This document shows positions 34,109 through 43,465 of a DNA stretch of 64,000 nt, piece after piece. Both the position numbers and the translations under genes were made by a program. The notes under the pieces were generated by a model that saw only the letters and a program-made list of their open reading frames with translations, had not been told where the DNA came from and did not search any database. The stretch comes from Microcoleus sp. CAWBG506. Lineage in GTDB: Bacteria; Cyanobacteriota; Cyanobacteriia; Cyanobacteriales; Microcoleaceae. The DNA is taken from the NCBI GenBank assembly GCA_020883125.1, contig JAHREW010000035.1, positions 1 through 64,000 on the forward strand, written 5' to 3'. Every line of letters begins with the position of its first letter. Position 1 is the first letter of the stretch.

Positions 34109-34594
34109 ATGAGCGTAGTTAGCCAATTAATTCTCCAAGCCGACGACGAACTTCGTTATCCGAGTACCGGCGAACTTCAAAGTATCAATGATTTTTTTAA
34201 AACGGGGGAACAGCGGGTACGCATTGCTACTGCGCTTTCTGACAGTGAAAGAAAAATTGTTGATGAAGCTAGCAAAAAACTCTGGAAAAAACGCCCTGAT
34301 TTTATTTCCCCTGGAGGTAATGCTTACGGTCAACGGGAAAGGGCTTTGTGTCTCCGTGACTACGGCTGGTATTTGCGCCTGATTACCTATGGTATTTTGG
34401 CGGGAGACAAGGAACCCATCGAAAGTATCGGTTTAATTGGGGTTCGGGAAATGTACAATTCTCTGGGCGTTCCAGTTCCAGGGATGGTGGAAGCAATCCG
34501 CTGTTTGAAGGAAGCTTCTTTGGCTTTGCTGAATCAGGAGGATGCGAAGGAAGCTGCTCCTTATTTTGATTATATCGCTCAGGCAATGTCTTAA
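34109..34594 (+). CDS. apcD: Allophycocyanin-B alpha subunit
   Basis: The 161-residue protein matches ApcD closely over its whole length: [19 protein letters not shown] at the start, [21 protein letters not shown], then the chromophore-binding Cys81 in [17 protein letters not shown], and [16 protein letters not shown]. ApcD is a terminal emitter in the phycobilisome core that passes energy to the photosystems. It is monocistronic here, away from other apc genes, as in other cyanobacteria. No strong ribosome binding site is visible, and the upstream region carries the IS relic. Confidence 0.97.
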   Translation: MSVVSQLILQADDELRYPSTGELQSINDFFKTGEQRVRIATALSDSERKIVDEASKKLWKKRPDFISPGGNAYGQRERALCLRDYGWYLRLITYGILAGDKEPIESIGLIGVREMYNSLGVPVPGMVEAIRCLKEASLALLNQEDAKEAAPYFDYIAQAMS

Positions 34595-34710
34595 TTGCTT
34601 TTTTGGCAGAGGTGGCGGAGCATTTACGAGTGATTTTGGGGTGAATTTGTCTCGCAATTGCTCGTAAATGTTTCGCTTCTGTTTTGTTGGCAAAGTGTGC
34701 TGAATTTCTA

Positions 34711-35094
34711 TTAGGAAGCGCAACTGTTTAAATTTTCCGAAGTTTTGAGAGCGTGTTGGCGCTGAATGCACATTTGATGCAAAAAGTCAAGGGTTTGCCG
34801 GGAATATTGTTTGTGGAATTTTCGGCTGTCGTGGCGAATGGATGTTGTTAGTTGCGAGACTTCCGAGAGGGTGGGGGAAGTTTGAATTTGATGGGCGATC
34901 GCATTTTGCCATTCTTGCAGCCTGCGGTAGCTGACAAATTGTCCGCCTCGATCGCGCCTGTGTACAAAGACCACGTTAGCCCAGGATTCGACTCGCTTGA
35001 TTAGATATGGGCTGATTTTGAGCAGTTGGGCGATCGACCTGACGGTGATGCGGAGCTTTTTCGAGGGTTGGAGGCGGCGAAACAGTGGTGTCAT
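34711..35094 (-). CDS. Hypothetical protein with helix-turn-helix-like N-terminus
   Basis: From the first ATG at 35094 the protein is 127 residues. Residues 14-50 (LRITVRSIAQLLKISPYLIKRVESW) look like a helix-turn-helix, and the rest is basic and helical. I do not recognise a family. It is convergent with apcD and divergent from the HTH gene at 35269. Codon use is like its neighbours. A TTG 45 bases further up is a less likely start. Confidence 0.6.
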   Translation of the reverse strand: MTPLFRRLQPSKKLRITVRSIAQLLKISPYLIKRVESWANVVFVHRRDRGGQFVSYRRLQEWQNAIAHQIQTSPTLSEVSQLTTSIRHDSRKFHKQYSRQTLDFLHQMCIQRQHALKTSENLNSCAS

Positions 35095-35268
35095 CGCTGT
35101 ATACTTTGGGTTTAAGACTGAGGTTTTTGTATTTCTCAATTACAGTTTACGCTCTATCAGACTCTTATTACACAAATGCAACAAAAATTAATTTCAACTC
35201 CAATGTCGATCATGCAATCCTCAATCGTTGATGCTGTGCTAGTTTGAGAGTTAATGTAGGTGGGAAAA

Positions 35269-35670
35269 ATGTCAGGACTCTCTAACAAGACTGTGGCAGA
35301 CAAAGAGCAAGAGTTGCGTCCAGTTCGCTTCACGGAGACGGGACGGATGCGTTTGGGCAAGATTTTGAAAGCAGCAAGACAGGAAACTGGTTGGTCTGTT
35401 AGCGAAACGGAATTTAAAACTAAAGGATACGAAGAGGCTCTATTTACAGCTACAAATCAACCCGTACCTAGAGATGTAGGTATTAGCGCTGCAACAGTCA
35501 ACCGTTACGAGCGCGGTAAATTGGATAATTTAGATTGGCGATCACTATCTCTTTTATGCTTTGTACTAAGACCGATCGATCCGGTGACAGGAGAAGCACT
35601 GGAACCGACAAACGCGCTTTACATCGCGTGCGAACATCCGCCGTACAACGATGCGAAGCTATATGAGTAG
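35269..35670 (+). CDS. XRE-like helix-turn-helix protein
   Basis: The 133-residue protein starts at ATG 35269, with AGGTGGG just upstream. It has an interrupted XRE-type HTH: RLGKILKAARQETGWSVSE, a 30-residue insertion, then ISAATVNRYERGKLDNLDW, which is the recognition helix and following turn. The C-terminus (LRPIDPVTGEALEPTNAL) is of a kind seen in cyanobacterial phage-like regulators. It is probably a DNA-binding regulator; the target is unknown. A dispersed repeat begins right at its stop. Confidence 0.75.
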   Translation: MSGLSNKTVADKEQELRPVRFTETGRMRLGKILKAARQETGWSVSETEFKTKGYEEALFTATNQPVPRDVGISAATVNRYERGKLDNLDWRSLSLLCFVLRPIDPVTGEALEPTNALYIACEHPPYNDAKLYE

Positions 35671-35753
35671 GTGATATAACCTTTCTAGAACACTCTTGAC
35701 ACAGAGTCAGAGAATAGAGAGATGAATAATTCAAATGCTACCGGATTTGATAT
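35671..35753 (+). repeat. About 83-bp dispersed repeat with promoter-like core, copy 1
   Basis: The sequence AACCTTTCTAGAA, ACTCTTGACACA, AGTC, GAGAATAGAGA and TGCTACCGGATTTGATAT occurs in the same order at 62025..62108. The core holds TTGACA with AT-rich sequence 16-17 bases later. It begins immediately after the HTH gene stop. Confidence 0.8.
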
Positions 35754-35782
35754 GAATCATTCTGATACCAAGGGATTTGATA

Positions 35783-36610
35783 TTAGTCATCGCTTTTTTG
35801 TTTAGCCACCATTTTTTTAGCTTGCTGCCAAATTGCCTCTAACTCTGCCACCGGATAATCAGATAAAGGTCGATCGCACTTAGCTTCAACTAAGGCAAAC
35901 CGATCCACAAACCGCTGATTTGTCCCCTGCAAAGCAGCCGACGCATCTAAACCATACCAGCGAGCCAATTGGATTAACACAAACATAATATCTCCCAATT
36001 CCGACTCCTGGGCTGCTTTATCCTCATGTTTGAGCGCGTGTTCAAATTCGGCCATTTCTTCGTGAAATTTATCCCAAACACCATCCACAGTGTCCCAATC
36101 AAAACTCGCTTCAGCAGCTTTTTGAGAGATTTTCATCCCGGCGGCGATCGGAGGCAAAGTGCTGGCATAACGGCTCATTTTCGATGCGAAAGTTGGGGGT
36201 TTTTCAGCAGTTTCGCCTTTTTCGGCTGCTTTGATTTTTTCCCAGTTTTCGTTGACTTCATCGACGCTGTTGAGTTCGACATCGCCGAAAACGTGGGGAT
36301 GTCGCCGAATTAGTTTTTCTGTAATCCCATTGGCGATTTCTGCGAGGGTAAATTGATTGGAGTCGCTGGCAATTTGAGCTTGGAGGACTACTTGTAATAG
36401 TAAGTCGCCCAATTCTTCGGCGATCGCCTCTTGGTCTTGGCGACGAATGGCATCGACGGTTTCGTAAGCTTCTTCAATAATATGGGGAATGAGAGTTTGG
36501 GGTGTTTGGGCTAAATCCCAGGGACATCCGCCATTTGGGTCGCGCAATTTTGCTACAACTTCGATTAACTGTGCTAGTGCGATGAGCGATCGACTTTGAG
36601 AATCAGACAT
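35783..36610 (-). CDS. mazG: Nucleoside triphosphate pyrophosphohydrolase MazG
   Basis: The 275-residue protein is a two-domain MazG. The N-terminal half has LRDPNGGCPWDLAQTPQTLIPHIIEEAYE and EELGDLLLQVVLQAQIA, the metal-binding EExxE and ExxD pattern. The C-terminal half repeats it as HEEMAEFEHAL and ESELGDIMFVLIQLARWYG. MazG hydrolyses NTPs to NMP and pyrophosphate, cleaning up abnormal nucleotides and tempering stress signals. Length and start are as in other members. A dispersed repeat separates it from the DUF2227 gene downstream... on its upstream side (36643..36768). Confidence 0.94.
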   Translation of the reverse strand: MSDSQSRSLIALAQLIEVVAKLRDPNGGCPWDLAQTPQTLIPHIIEEAYETVDAIRRQDQEAIAEELGDLLLQVVLQAQIASDSNQFTLAEIANGITEKLIRRHPHVFGDVELNSVDEVNENWEKIKAAEKGETAEKPPTFASKMSRYASTLPPIAAGMKISQKAAEASFDWDTVDGVWDKFHEEMAEFEHALKHEDKAAQESELGDIMFVLIQLARWYGLDASAALQGTNQRFVDRFALVEAKCDRPLSDYPVAELEAIWQQAKKMVAKQKSDD

Positions 36611-36642
36611 GATCGTAATTTACCTGTAAGAGCAACCTTCTC

Positions 36643-36768
36643 GGGAGCATCCCGATTTTGGATAGGCTATAGCATGACCGCAGAAAATTTATTAGTGATA
36701 ACGAGAGATTTACAGCGGTCATGCTTCGCCCCTACGAATATATTTGCACTCAGTGATTGACCCAAACC
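36643..36768 (-). repeat. About 125-bp dispersed palindromic element, copy 2
   Basis: This is the reverse-oriented copy of 5647..5773: GGGAGCATCCCGA at one end, the GCATGACCGC/GCGGTCATGC arms, and a CGAATATATTTGC end. The tips of the two arms (CTATAGC and CGAAGC) are exchanged relative to copy 1, while the loop keeps its direction. Confidence 0.8.
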
Positions 36769-36775
36769 ATTAATT

Positions 36776-37408
36776 TTATTGCTTCTTCCTTTTTCCTGCT
36801 TGCTTCTTGTTGCTTCCTGGTACTAGAGATTTACTAGATTTGCGGATGGGAGCTTTGCGTTTTGCCACCTTGATTGTCTCAGGAGGATGCAGCCGGCTCA
36901 ATCCTTTCTTTTTGAATCTTTTGTAAGCAGAGCCTCCCCAATCGCTCAAATAGTGGCTCATAGCGCCAAATTCTAGACCTATGTAAACAGCTAACAATTC
37001 GATCGGGTGTTTGGCGATCGAGTGCCAGCAACTTAAAAGCACTTGCCACCAGTTCCCGGTTTGGTTCCCGACTGTTTGAGTAATCGCCAACCCAAATATC
37101 CCCACAACTCCGATCCAGGTAGCGAGGTACAAGATACGTACAGCAGTGCCAATCAAAGGGCCGTGGGACAGCCAAGAGCGGTGGCGCAGCCTTTTTTGGT
37201 AGGGTAGCCAAATCAGCTTGAACCATCCCCAGCGCTGATACTGACAGGAGTAGATATCCAAGTCGGGGCCAAACATCAGCCCGCCCAATAAAAAGCTGCC
37301 GGAAACCAGCAAAGTTAGATGACTGCTGCGAGTCTGGCCAAGGGTGAGGGCTGCGACAAAGGGCAAACTCCATAGTGTGATGCGATCGTGGGTACGGCCA
37401 GAGGGCAT
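36776..37408 (-). CDS. DUF2227 putative metal-binding membrane protein
   Basis: The 210-residue protein opens with MPSGRTHDRITLW and has FGPDLDIYSCQYQRWGWFK and RHRSWLSHGPLIGT, the His/Asp pattern of DUF2227, with several hydrophobic segments between. The His and Asp residues suggest metal binding, as in the related YfbH/YbcI-like hydrolases of the membrane; the reaction is unknown. The C-terminus is very basic (KRKAPIRKSSKS and GKRKKQ). It is a single gene upstream of tRNA-Val, on the other strand. Confidence 0.87.
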   Translation of the reverse strand: MPSGRTHDRITLWSLPFVAALTLGQTRSSHLTLLVSGSFLLGGLMFGPDLDIYSCQYQRWGWFKLIWLPYQKRLRHRSWLSHGPLIGTAVRILYLATWIGVVGIFGLAITQTVGNQTGNWWQVLLSCWHSIAKHPIELLAVYIGLEFGAMSHYLSDWGGSAYKRFKKKGLSRLHPPETIKVAKRKAPIRKSSKSLVPGSNKKQAGKRKKQ

Positions 37409-37479
37409 TTAAAAGTTTAGATTTTTTTACTTGATTTTTTGGGAATACTCTGATATCATAAATTCTTGTGAGTGCAATT

Positions 37480-37551
37480 GGGTGATTAGCTCAGTGGTAG
37501 AGCGCCTGCTTTACACGCAGGATGCCGTAGGTTCAAATCCTACATTACCCA
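37480..37551 (+). tRNA. tRNA-Val (anticodon TAC)
   Basis: The 72-base cloverleaf is complete: acceptor GGGTGAT/ATTACCC, D-arm AGCTCAGTGGTAGAGC, anticodon arm CCTGC-TTTACAC-GCAGG with anticodon TAC, T-arm GTAGG-TTCAAAT-CCTAC and discriminator A. The 3' CCA is not encoded. A strong terminator follows at 37629. Confidence 0.97.
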
Positions 37552-37628
37552 TCAATTTGATACTAAGAAGGGTCAGCAGGAAAGTCTCGGTACTTGCTCC
37601 TCCACAAATTGACCAACTGGTGTAAGTG

Positions 37629-37666
37629 ACTCCAACACAGAAAAAAGTTCTGGTGTTGGAGTTTTT
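37629..37666 (+). terminator. Rho-independent terminator after tRNA-Val
   Basis: ACTCCAACAC and GTGTTGGAGT pair around an A-rich loop, followed by TTTTTAT. It lies about 78 bases after the tRNA on the same strand. Confidence 0.88.
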
Positions 37667-37680
37667 ATCATAGTCCTGGA

Positions 37681-37758
37681 CGCAAAAAAACCGGTTTCTT
37701 GGAAAAATCGTCGCTATCTCGCCTGAGATATTGACGCAGAAACCGGGTTTTTGACCCC
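37681..37758. repeat. AAACCGG-type palindromic repeat
   Basis: AAAAAAACCGGTTTCTTGG and AGAAACCGGGTTTTTG face each other over about 78 bases. The same arms are inside the 106-bp element at 4234..4339, so the two are related. Confidence 0.6.
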
Positions 37759-37862
37759 CCGTGGGTTCAGGAGTGTCGCGTAAAGGCATCAGTGTATCAT
37801 ATCAAATCCGTTGACATCGGAATTATTATTTCTCTCTTCTCTGTGTCCTCTGTGTTCTCTGT

Positions 37863-37898
37863 GGTTTAATCATTCCGATACAACCGGAATTGATATCA
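37863..37898. repeat. 36-bp dispersed repeat, copy 2 (reverse)
   Basis: AATCATTCCGATACAACCGG and AATTGATATCA are the reverse complement of 11824..11859 with small changes. It lies just downstream of the GT39 stop on the minus strand. Confidence 0.65.
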
Positions 37899-37935
37899 TC
37901 TATAAGTCAACTCACCGCAGCCACAGTACAACAGA

Positions 37936-39867
37936 CTATCGAAAAGCTGTTCTGGGAACCCTAGCTAGTTGGTAAGCACCACGAGTATATAGCAGTTGAT
38001 ATTCATTGGGCTGCAATCCAAATTGCAAAAATTTATCTGGATATCCTAAAACCAAAATAGACGGAGAACTTTGATTTTTAGATGCTTCAATGTAATCGAT
38101 CGCACCTTTTGGCAGTCGGTAATAAGTCACCGGTAAATGCGAATAAAAAACTACACTAGGTTTGGCAAAACCAATCATCATAAACTCTTCCCCAGGCAAT
38201 TTTTGTTGAACAGCAACCCGTGCTAATTGTCGCAGAGGTAACTGACGGTTGAGATCGACTAAATTGTAGGCTGGAGTTAAACCAAAGATGATAAATGCTA
38301 CCAATCCGATGAAGTTAGCAATCAAAATCCAGCGTTGCTGCCGCTGCCATAATAAAAGAGCGATCGCCACCGCCGCAACTATCCAAATGCCACCGCCGAT
38401 AATCAACAAACCAGACTGTTGAAGTGCTTGGGGAAAATTGGGCATAGCTGGATCGTCTCCTAGCCAGTGGTAGGAGTATAAAGTTGCTCCAGCGATGATT
38501 AATAAAAATACGACATTTACAACGTAGGTAATTAATAGTCCTCTGGGTAAAGAATTCGGTGGTTTTTCTAACTTTCCCGGCCTGGTTTCTGCTGCTTTTT
38601 CTCCAATGATATCGCTCCACAACAGCGTTACCAAAATCGCCGATGCAGGCATTAAAGGCAATACATAACTGGGCAATTTGGTCACGGCGATCGTAAAAAA
38701 GCTAAAAATGCAGACGAACCAAAACAGGGCAAATAAACTTAACTGTGCCGATCGAGGTTGACGTCGCCAGTAAGTACGCTGCCAAAAACGGGTGCGGGCG
38801 ATCGCCACAGGCAAATAAATCGACCAAGGTGCAAAACCCAATAAGACTACAAAAAAGTAAAAATACCAAGGTGCCGAGTGTCGATTCACAACTCCAGTAA
38901 AACGCTGGAAATTGTGATATCCAAAAAAGCTGTCAATATAAGTTTCACCGTTGGCTAAAATAACCAGAATGTACCAAGGTAGGGCGATCGCCAGAATAAT
39001 TAAGATTCCAGACACCGGACGCATTTCTCGCCAAAGTTGTCGAAAATTGCCTAAATAAAAGCTGAAGCAGCCAATAATCAGGGCTGGCAACACAATTCCC
39101 ACAGGCCCCTTAGTCAAAACTGCTAAGGCAATTAGTACATAAAAAGAGAGATACCACGGATTGGGAAATCGGGAACCAGAAACGGTGGCAAATCCTGCCG
39201 ATTGCTTCTTTTCTTCTAGGGTATATCCCAGGAAAAAGGCCAGGAGTGCCGAACACATACAGCCGGTCAGGAGCATATCTGAAACCCCAGTCCTTCCCCA
39301 GGCAATAGTTTCGGGATTTAATGCTATGAGGGCAGCACCAATCCAAGGTGCAGAAAGAAATAGAGGAATACCGGGAGAGCCGGAGAGTAGGAAATTATGG
39401 GGAGAGTGAGATAATTTTTCTTCTTGCTCATTGCTTCGGACTTCTTGCTCATTCGTGATGACTTGTGACAACGATTGCGATAGGGTATAGAATCCCAGGC
39501 AAGTGATACATATTCCCGCCAGGGCCGAGGGAATACGGACAGCCCATTCGTTAACGCCGATCGCCCGATAGGCCAGCGCCATCAGCCAGTAAACCAACGG
39601 TGGCTTGTCAAACCTGGTATCGCCGTTGAAATAGGGGGTGATGAAATCACCAGTGACGGTCATTTGGCGAGCAGCTTCAGCAAACAACGGTTCGGTTTCG
39701 TCAACTAAACCAATATTGCCCAGATTCCAGAGGAAAGCCACTCCAGCGATCGCGCACAGCCATAATAGGGATAACAGCAAAGGTGCGATCGAGTGCTTCC
39801 TTTGATATTCTGACGAACTTTTAATAACTTCCTTCACCCGAAATTTCCTGCGATTTGAGATTTTCAA
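37936..39867 (-). CDS. ArnT-like GT39 membrane glycosyltransferase
   Basis: The 643-residue protein has about twelve transmembrane helices and the ArnT/PMT signature LGNIGLVDETEPLFAEAARQ (about residues 49-68), followed by TPYFNGDTRFDKPPLVYWLM, which is the usual second loop. A later LPSYVLPLMPASAIL segment is also typical. It is closer to ArnT than the two GT39 genes at 16-19 kb. Family members move an undecaprenyl-linked sugar onto lipid or glycan at the periplasmic side. A Gln/Glu-rich 30-residue insertion (NEQEVRSNEQEE) sits in a loop near residue 140. It is a single gene. Confidence 0.92.
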   Translation of the reverse strand: MKISNRRKFRVKEVIKSSSEYQRKHSIAPLLLSLLWLCAIAGVAFLWNLGNIGLVDETEPLFAEAARQMTVTGDFITPYFNGDTRFDKPPLVYWLMALAYRAIGVNEWAVRIPSALAGICITCLGFYTLSQSLSQVITNEQEVRSNEQEEKLSHSPHNFLLSGSPGIPLFLSAPWIGAALIALNPETIAWGRTGVSDMLLTGCMCSALLAFFLGYTLEEKKQSAGFATVSGSRFPNPWYLSFYVLIALAVLTKGPVGIVLPALIIGCFSFYLGNFRQLWREMRPVSGILIILAIALPWYILVILANGETYIDSFFGYHNFQRFTGVVNRHSAPWYFYFFVVLLGFAPWSIYLPVAIARTRFWQRTYWRRQPRSAQLSLFALFWFVCIFSFFTIAVTKLPSYVLPLMPASAILVTLLWSDIIGEKAAETRPGKLEKPPNSLPRGLLITYVVNVVFLLIIAGATLYSYHWLGDDPAMPNFPQALQQSGLLIIGGGIWIVAAVAIALLLWQRQQRWILIANFIGLVAFIIFGLTPAYNLVDLNRQLPLRQLARVAVQQKLPGEEFMMIGFAKPSVVFYSHLPVTYYRLPKGAIDYIEASKNQSSPSILVLGYPDKFLQFGLQPNEYQLLYTRGAYQLARVPRTAFR

Positions 39868-40052
39868 TTTTAGCCCGCTCTCAAGTTTATCGAAAGATTC
39901 GCCTTCTCAAGACTAGAAATTAGATCAAATCCGGTTAATAAACCCCTGATTTCTAGGGAAACGGAAGGGGATGTTGTTATCAACCATCGCCCTAAGCCTA
40001 GAAAAATCTAGTTTAGAGCCTGTACGGCTCGTCCGTTCCCAGATTTCTCCGG

Positions 40053-41903
40053 TCAATTCATTTTTCGTGGCAATTCGATCCGAAAAGTTGAACCTTTTCC
40101 TACTTGACTTTCTACTGTAAGTGTGCTGTTCATCGTTTTTGCTAAAGACGCACTAATTGCTAGTCCTAAACCGATGCCGGGATATTGGCGACTGGTAGTT
40201 CGCTCGGCTTGGTGGAACTTGTCAAAAATATGTGGTAATTCGGTTTCGCTGATGCCAATTCCTGTATCAGTGATGTTGATAATTAGTCGATCGAGGGTTA
40301 GTTCTCGCACAGAAATGCCAATGTTTCCCTGATGAGTAAATTTAATCGCATTGGAAATGAGATTCACCAAAAGTTGCCGCAAGCGCGACTGGTCATGAAC
40401 TATCAACCGCTCCTGCAAACACACGCTGACAGACAGGGACAAATTTTTGTCTGTCACCAGATTTCCAAATTCCAGGGCAGTAGCGATTACCAACTGGGCT
40501 AAATCAAATTCGGCTATTTCTAATTTAGTCCCACAAGTCTCCATTTTCGAGATATCGAGGATATCGTTAATCAGCAATAGCAGATTTTTACCATTATTAA
40601 AAATACGCCCCACAAAATCTCTTTGCTGAGGAGTCAGTAGTTGTTTTTCCTGGCGTAGCAGCAATTGTGAAAAACCGATAATTGCATTCATGGGAGTTCG
40701 CAATTCATGGGACATAGTTGTCAAAAATTGCGATTTTAACTTGGCAGCTTCTAGCAGTTGCAATTTTTGCTGTTGAATGAGGCAACTTTGCTTTTCTAAT
40801 TCTGCTTGCTGGCGAAGTAAGAGCTGATTTTGTAAGTCTAAAAGCTGTTCCTGTTTTTGCTTAATTTCGATCGCCCGCGCGCTATGAATCGCGATCGCAA
40901 CTTCTTTTCCGATCGCCCCTAGCAGTAGCATAGTTGCATCGTCAATGGCTTGGTTATCTTGCCAATTACCGATCGCCAACACGCCCAAACGCCCAGTCGG
41001 CAAGGACTCGATCGCCACTGCACACGCAGCAGGCATTTGTGCCCCGGACTCTTGGGATGACAATTGAGACTTTCCCGTAGCAAAGGCTTGGGATAGCAGG
41101 GCCTCTTCCACATACTTGGTTTTACCCCCAGCCAAGTTTTCCGCCCCAGTCACTGCCCTTAACTGGAGGCTGTGGCTATCGTCGCAGTGAGGGAGGGCCA
41201 CCAAGCAAAATTGAGCCTCGGCGATCGTCTCAACTACCGCATCCGCTATGGCTTGGAATAGTTCGCACAAGCTTCCCGCCGGCTGGTGCAACAGATTTGT
41301 AAACCGCTCAACAACTTGCAAATGCTGCTGCTGCGCCTCTTTAGCCACGCTGGTTGCTTTCAAGCTTTCTACTGTCTCCCTAGCTTGGGACTCCAGCAAA
41401 CTCTTGAGAGATCTTGGTTCTGCTTCCAGCCTTTCTTGAGTTTGCTTGAGCGCATCTATATCTGTATAGGTGCCCACCCACTCTAAAACTCCCTCGTCGC
41501 CAGTATTTACGCTGGAAAATTTTACTAAATTCCATCGGTAAATACCCGATCGCGTTCTGAGTCGCAATTCTATTTCATAACTGGAGTCTAGGCTCACAGT
41601 CTGCCCCGATCGCCAGGGGAAGCGAGCTCGGTCTTCTGGATGGACGGACTCCAGATAGCCGAAATCCAAGGCTGCTGTGGCTGCTACTCCTGTATACTCT
41701 TCCCAGGCACGGTTCAAATAAGTCACCGCCCCATCAGCAGTTGCTTGCCAAACTATGTGAGGAATGGTCTTTAACAGGCGATCGAGCTGATGCTCCCAAT
41801 AGTTAACAGGTGGTTGCCCTGGTATTATTTCCGCGGCCCTATGGGAACTTTCCCCGTCGGAAAAGTCCGAAGAAAAAGAGTGATTTCCGTAATAGTGAGT
41901 CAT
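40053..41903 (-). CDS. PAS-GAF sensor histidine kinase
   Basis: The 616-residue soluble protein has a PAS/PAC domain (about 35-160), a coiled linker and a GAF domain (about 205-345). A second coiled coil rich in Gln and Leu follows, then a HisKA domain with MSHELRTPMNAII (phospho-acceptor H399) and a HATPase with LISNAIKFTHQG, DTGIGISETELPHIFDKFHQ and GIGLGLAIS. No receiver domain is attached. The response regulator at 42300 starts 396 bases away in the opposite direction and is a plausible partner. The GAF domain lacks a bilin Cys, so the ligand is unknown. Confidence 0.94.
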   Translation of the reverse strand: MTHYYGNHSFSSDFSDGESSHRAAEIIPGQPPVNYWEHQLDRLLKTIPHIVWQATADGAVTYLNRAWEEYTGVAATAALDFGYLESVHPEDRARFPWRSGQTVSLDSSYEIELRLRTRSGIYRWNLVKFSSVNTGDEGVLEWVGTYTDIDALKQTQERLEAEPRSLKSLLESQARETVESLKATSVAKEAQQQHLQVVERFTNLLHQPAGSLCELFQAIADAVVETIAEAQFCLVALPHCDDSHSLQLRAVTGAENLAGGKTKYVEEALLSQAFATGKSQLSSQESGAQMPAACAVAIESLPTGRLGVLAIGNWQDNQAIDDATMLLLGAIGKEVAIAIHSARAIEIKQKQEQLLDLQNQLLLRQQAELEKQSCLIQQQKLQLLEAAKLKSQFLTTMSHELRTPMNAIIGFSQLLLRQEKQLLTPQQRDFVGRIFNNGKNLLLLINDILDISKMETCGTKLEIAEFDLAQLVIATALEFGNLVTDKNLSLSVSVCLQERLIVHDQSRLRQLLVNLISNAIKFTHQGNIGISVRELTLDRLIINITDTGIGISETELPHIFDKFHQAERTTSRQYPGIGLGLAISASLAKTMNSTLTVESQVGKGSTFRIELPRKMN

Positions 41904-42299
41904 AATTACATTTTATAAATAAGAGTCGAGGGTTAGCGCTAAAACCAAATAAATAGTCCGGCTGCTAGCTCCATCAATTTTGATTGCCTTACTGCATCAA
42001 AAGTTTTTATATATTAAATTTATCCAGTCATGGAACTGTTTACATCTATCAAGGGGCGGACAAATGGATAATGTAATCAGACAGTAAAAACGAGGAGAGC
42101 CTACCTGTCCCCATAGGGTGAAGCAGACGGTGAACCCAAATTACTTAACAATTAATTTGCAATTGTGCAATTCCATGAGTATGCTGGAACAAGATAGGCG
42201 ATCGGGCTAACCCTAGGACCGATCGCCTTCTCAAATTGAGTCTCTTTAGCTGAGTCATTTGGCTATATTTAAAAATTTCAGCAGGGCATTAGAAAAAAA
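41904..42299. other. Divergent regulatory region between kinase and regulator
   Basis: The 396 bases hold the start regions of two divergent signalling genes. There is an AT-rich stretch near 42000-42025 and no ORF of note. Promoters are expected, but I cannot place them. Confidence 0.4.
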
Positions 42300-43022
42300 A
42301 TGAGTAAAATTCGCGTTGCTTTGATCGAAGACCATGACCTGACGAGAGTTGGTATCCGTACAGCTTTACAACAGAGTGATACCATAGAAGTTGTGGGGGA
42401 TGCCGCGAATGCGACAGAGGGATTGAAACTGCTTGAGTCTTCCAAACCTGACGTGGCAATTGTAGATATTGGGTTGCCGGATTTTGACGGAATTGAACTG
42501 ACCCAAAAGTTCAAAAAAGCGATCGTTGCAGACTCCGATCCAGACACAAAGGTTTTGATTCTGACTTTTCAGGACAATGAAGAAGAAGTCCTCGCAGCTT
42601 TTGCCGCCGGAGCTGACTCTTACTGCATGAAAGATATCAGTTTTGACGACTTGTTAAATGTGGTCAAAGTAACTCACGAAGGCCAGTCTTGGATTGACCC
42701 GGCGATCGCTCGTATAGTCCTGAAACAAGCTCGCACTAAGGAGTCTGCCCCGGAAGCACAAAAATATGAGGGTAAAAAAGTTACAATTAAAGCTGCGGAA
42801 CCAGAGTTTACTCACATTATTGAAACTTACCCTTTGACGGGACGGGAATTAGAAGTTTTGGAGCTAATTGTGCAGGGCTATAGCAATGCTGCTATAGCGG
42901 AAAAACTTTACATTACTGTGGGCACTGTCAAAACTCATGTCCGCAATATTTTGAACAAATTGTGCGCTGATGACCGCACTCAAGCTGCTGTTCTCGCCCT
43001 TCGTTCTGGCTTGGTTGGATGA
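42300..43022 (+). CDS. NarL/FixJ-family response regulator
   Basis: The 240-residue protein has a receiver domain with E10-D11, phosphorylation site D56 in VAIVDIGLPDFDG, T87 and K111. A charged linker of about 30 residues follows, then a LuxR-type HTH (about 173-235) with LTGRELEVLELIVQGYSNAAIAEKLYI and VGTVKTHVRNILNKL. It should be a transcription factor controlled by phosphorylation. It is divergent from the PAS-GAF kinase, and a terminator follows 56 bases after the stop. Confidence 0.94.
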   Translation: MSKIRVALIEDHDLTRVGIRTALQQSDTIEVVGDAANATEGLKLLESSKPDVAIVDIGLPDFDGIELTQKFKKAIVADSDPDTKVLILTFQDNEEEVLAAFAAGADSYCMKDISFDDLLNVVKVTHEGQSWIDPAIARIVLKQARTKESAPEAQKYEGKKVTIKAAEPEFTHIIETYPLTGRELEVLELIVQGYSNAAIAEKLYITVGTVKTHVRNILNKLCADDRTQAAVLALRSGLVG

Positions 43023-43077
43023 AGAGTAATTGGTCTGAAGTAGGTCGTTTTAATTAAACGTAAAAGACTTCTATTTT

Positions 43078-43109
43078 AAAACCCCGACTTGTTTAATCAG
43101 TCGGGGTTC
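43078..43109 (+). terminator. Terminator hairpin after the response regulator
   Basis: AACCCCGACT and AGTCGGGGTT pair around a 9-base loop, followed after a short gap by a T-run. It lies between convergent genes and may also serve the phytochrome gene. Confidence 0.75.
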
Positions 43110-43465
43110 TGCGTATTATTTTTTTTGGCGCTGCGGTTATTTAACACTTAGCTATAAACAAGATGAATTAGGGTCAAAAACCAAGTCGCTCGAAAAAATA
43201 GAAGATTCTCAAACAGAAATTTACGCATCAAAGCAGTTTCGGGTCACGAAGTTTTCAAGTCATGAACAATTGTCAGGCATCTATCCTTGTGCATAACTTT
43301 AAATTCATACTTTTTTGACTAAATACACCTTAAGATAGATGCCGAATAATTACTCCTAGAAAAAACGAAGAGGGAAGAAGGTACTTCGACGGAGTTTATC
43401 CTGCCCTTCGACCCTTCGACTTCGCTGAGGAAGCGAATCCGAGTGTCAATTGTCAACAATTATTG
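43110..43465. other. Intergenic, no gene seen
   Basis: The 356 bases between the terminator and the end of the phytochrome gene show no ORF with family features. The stretch near 43380-43440 (CCTTCGACCCTTCGACTTCG) is a simple direct repeat of CCTTCGAC. Confidence 0.4.
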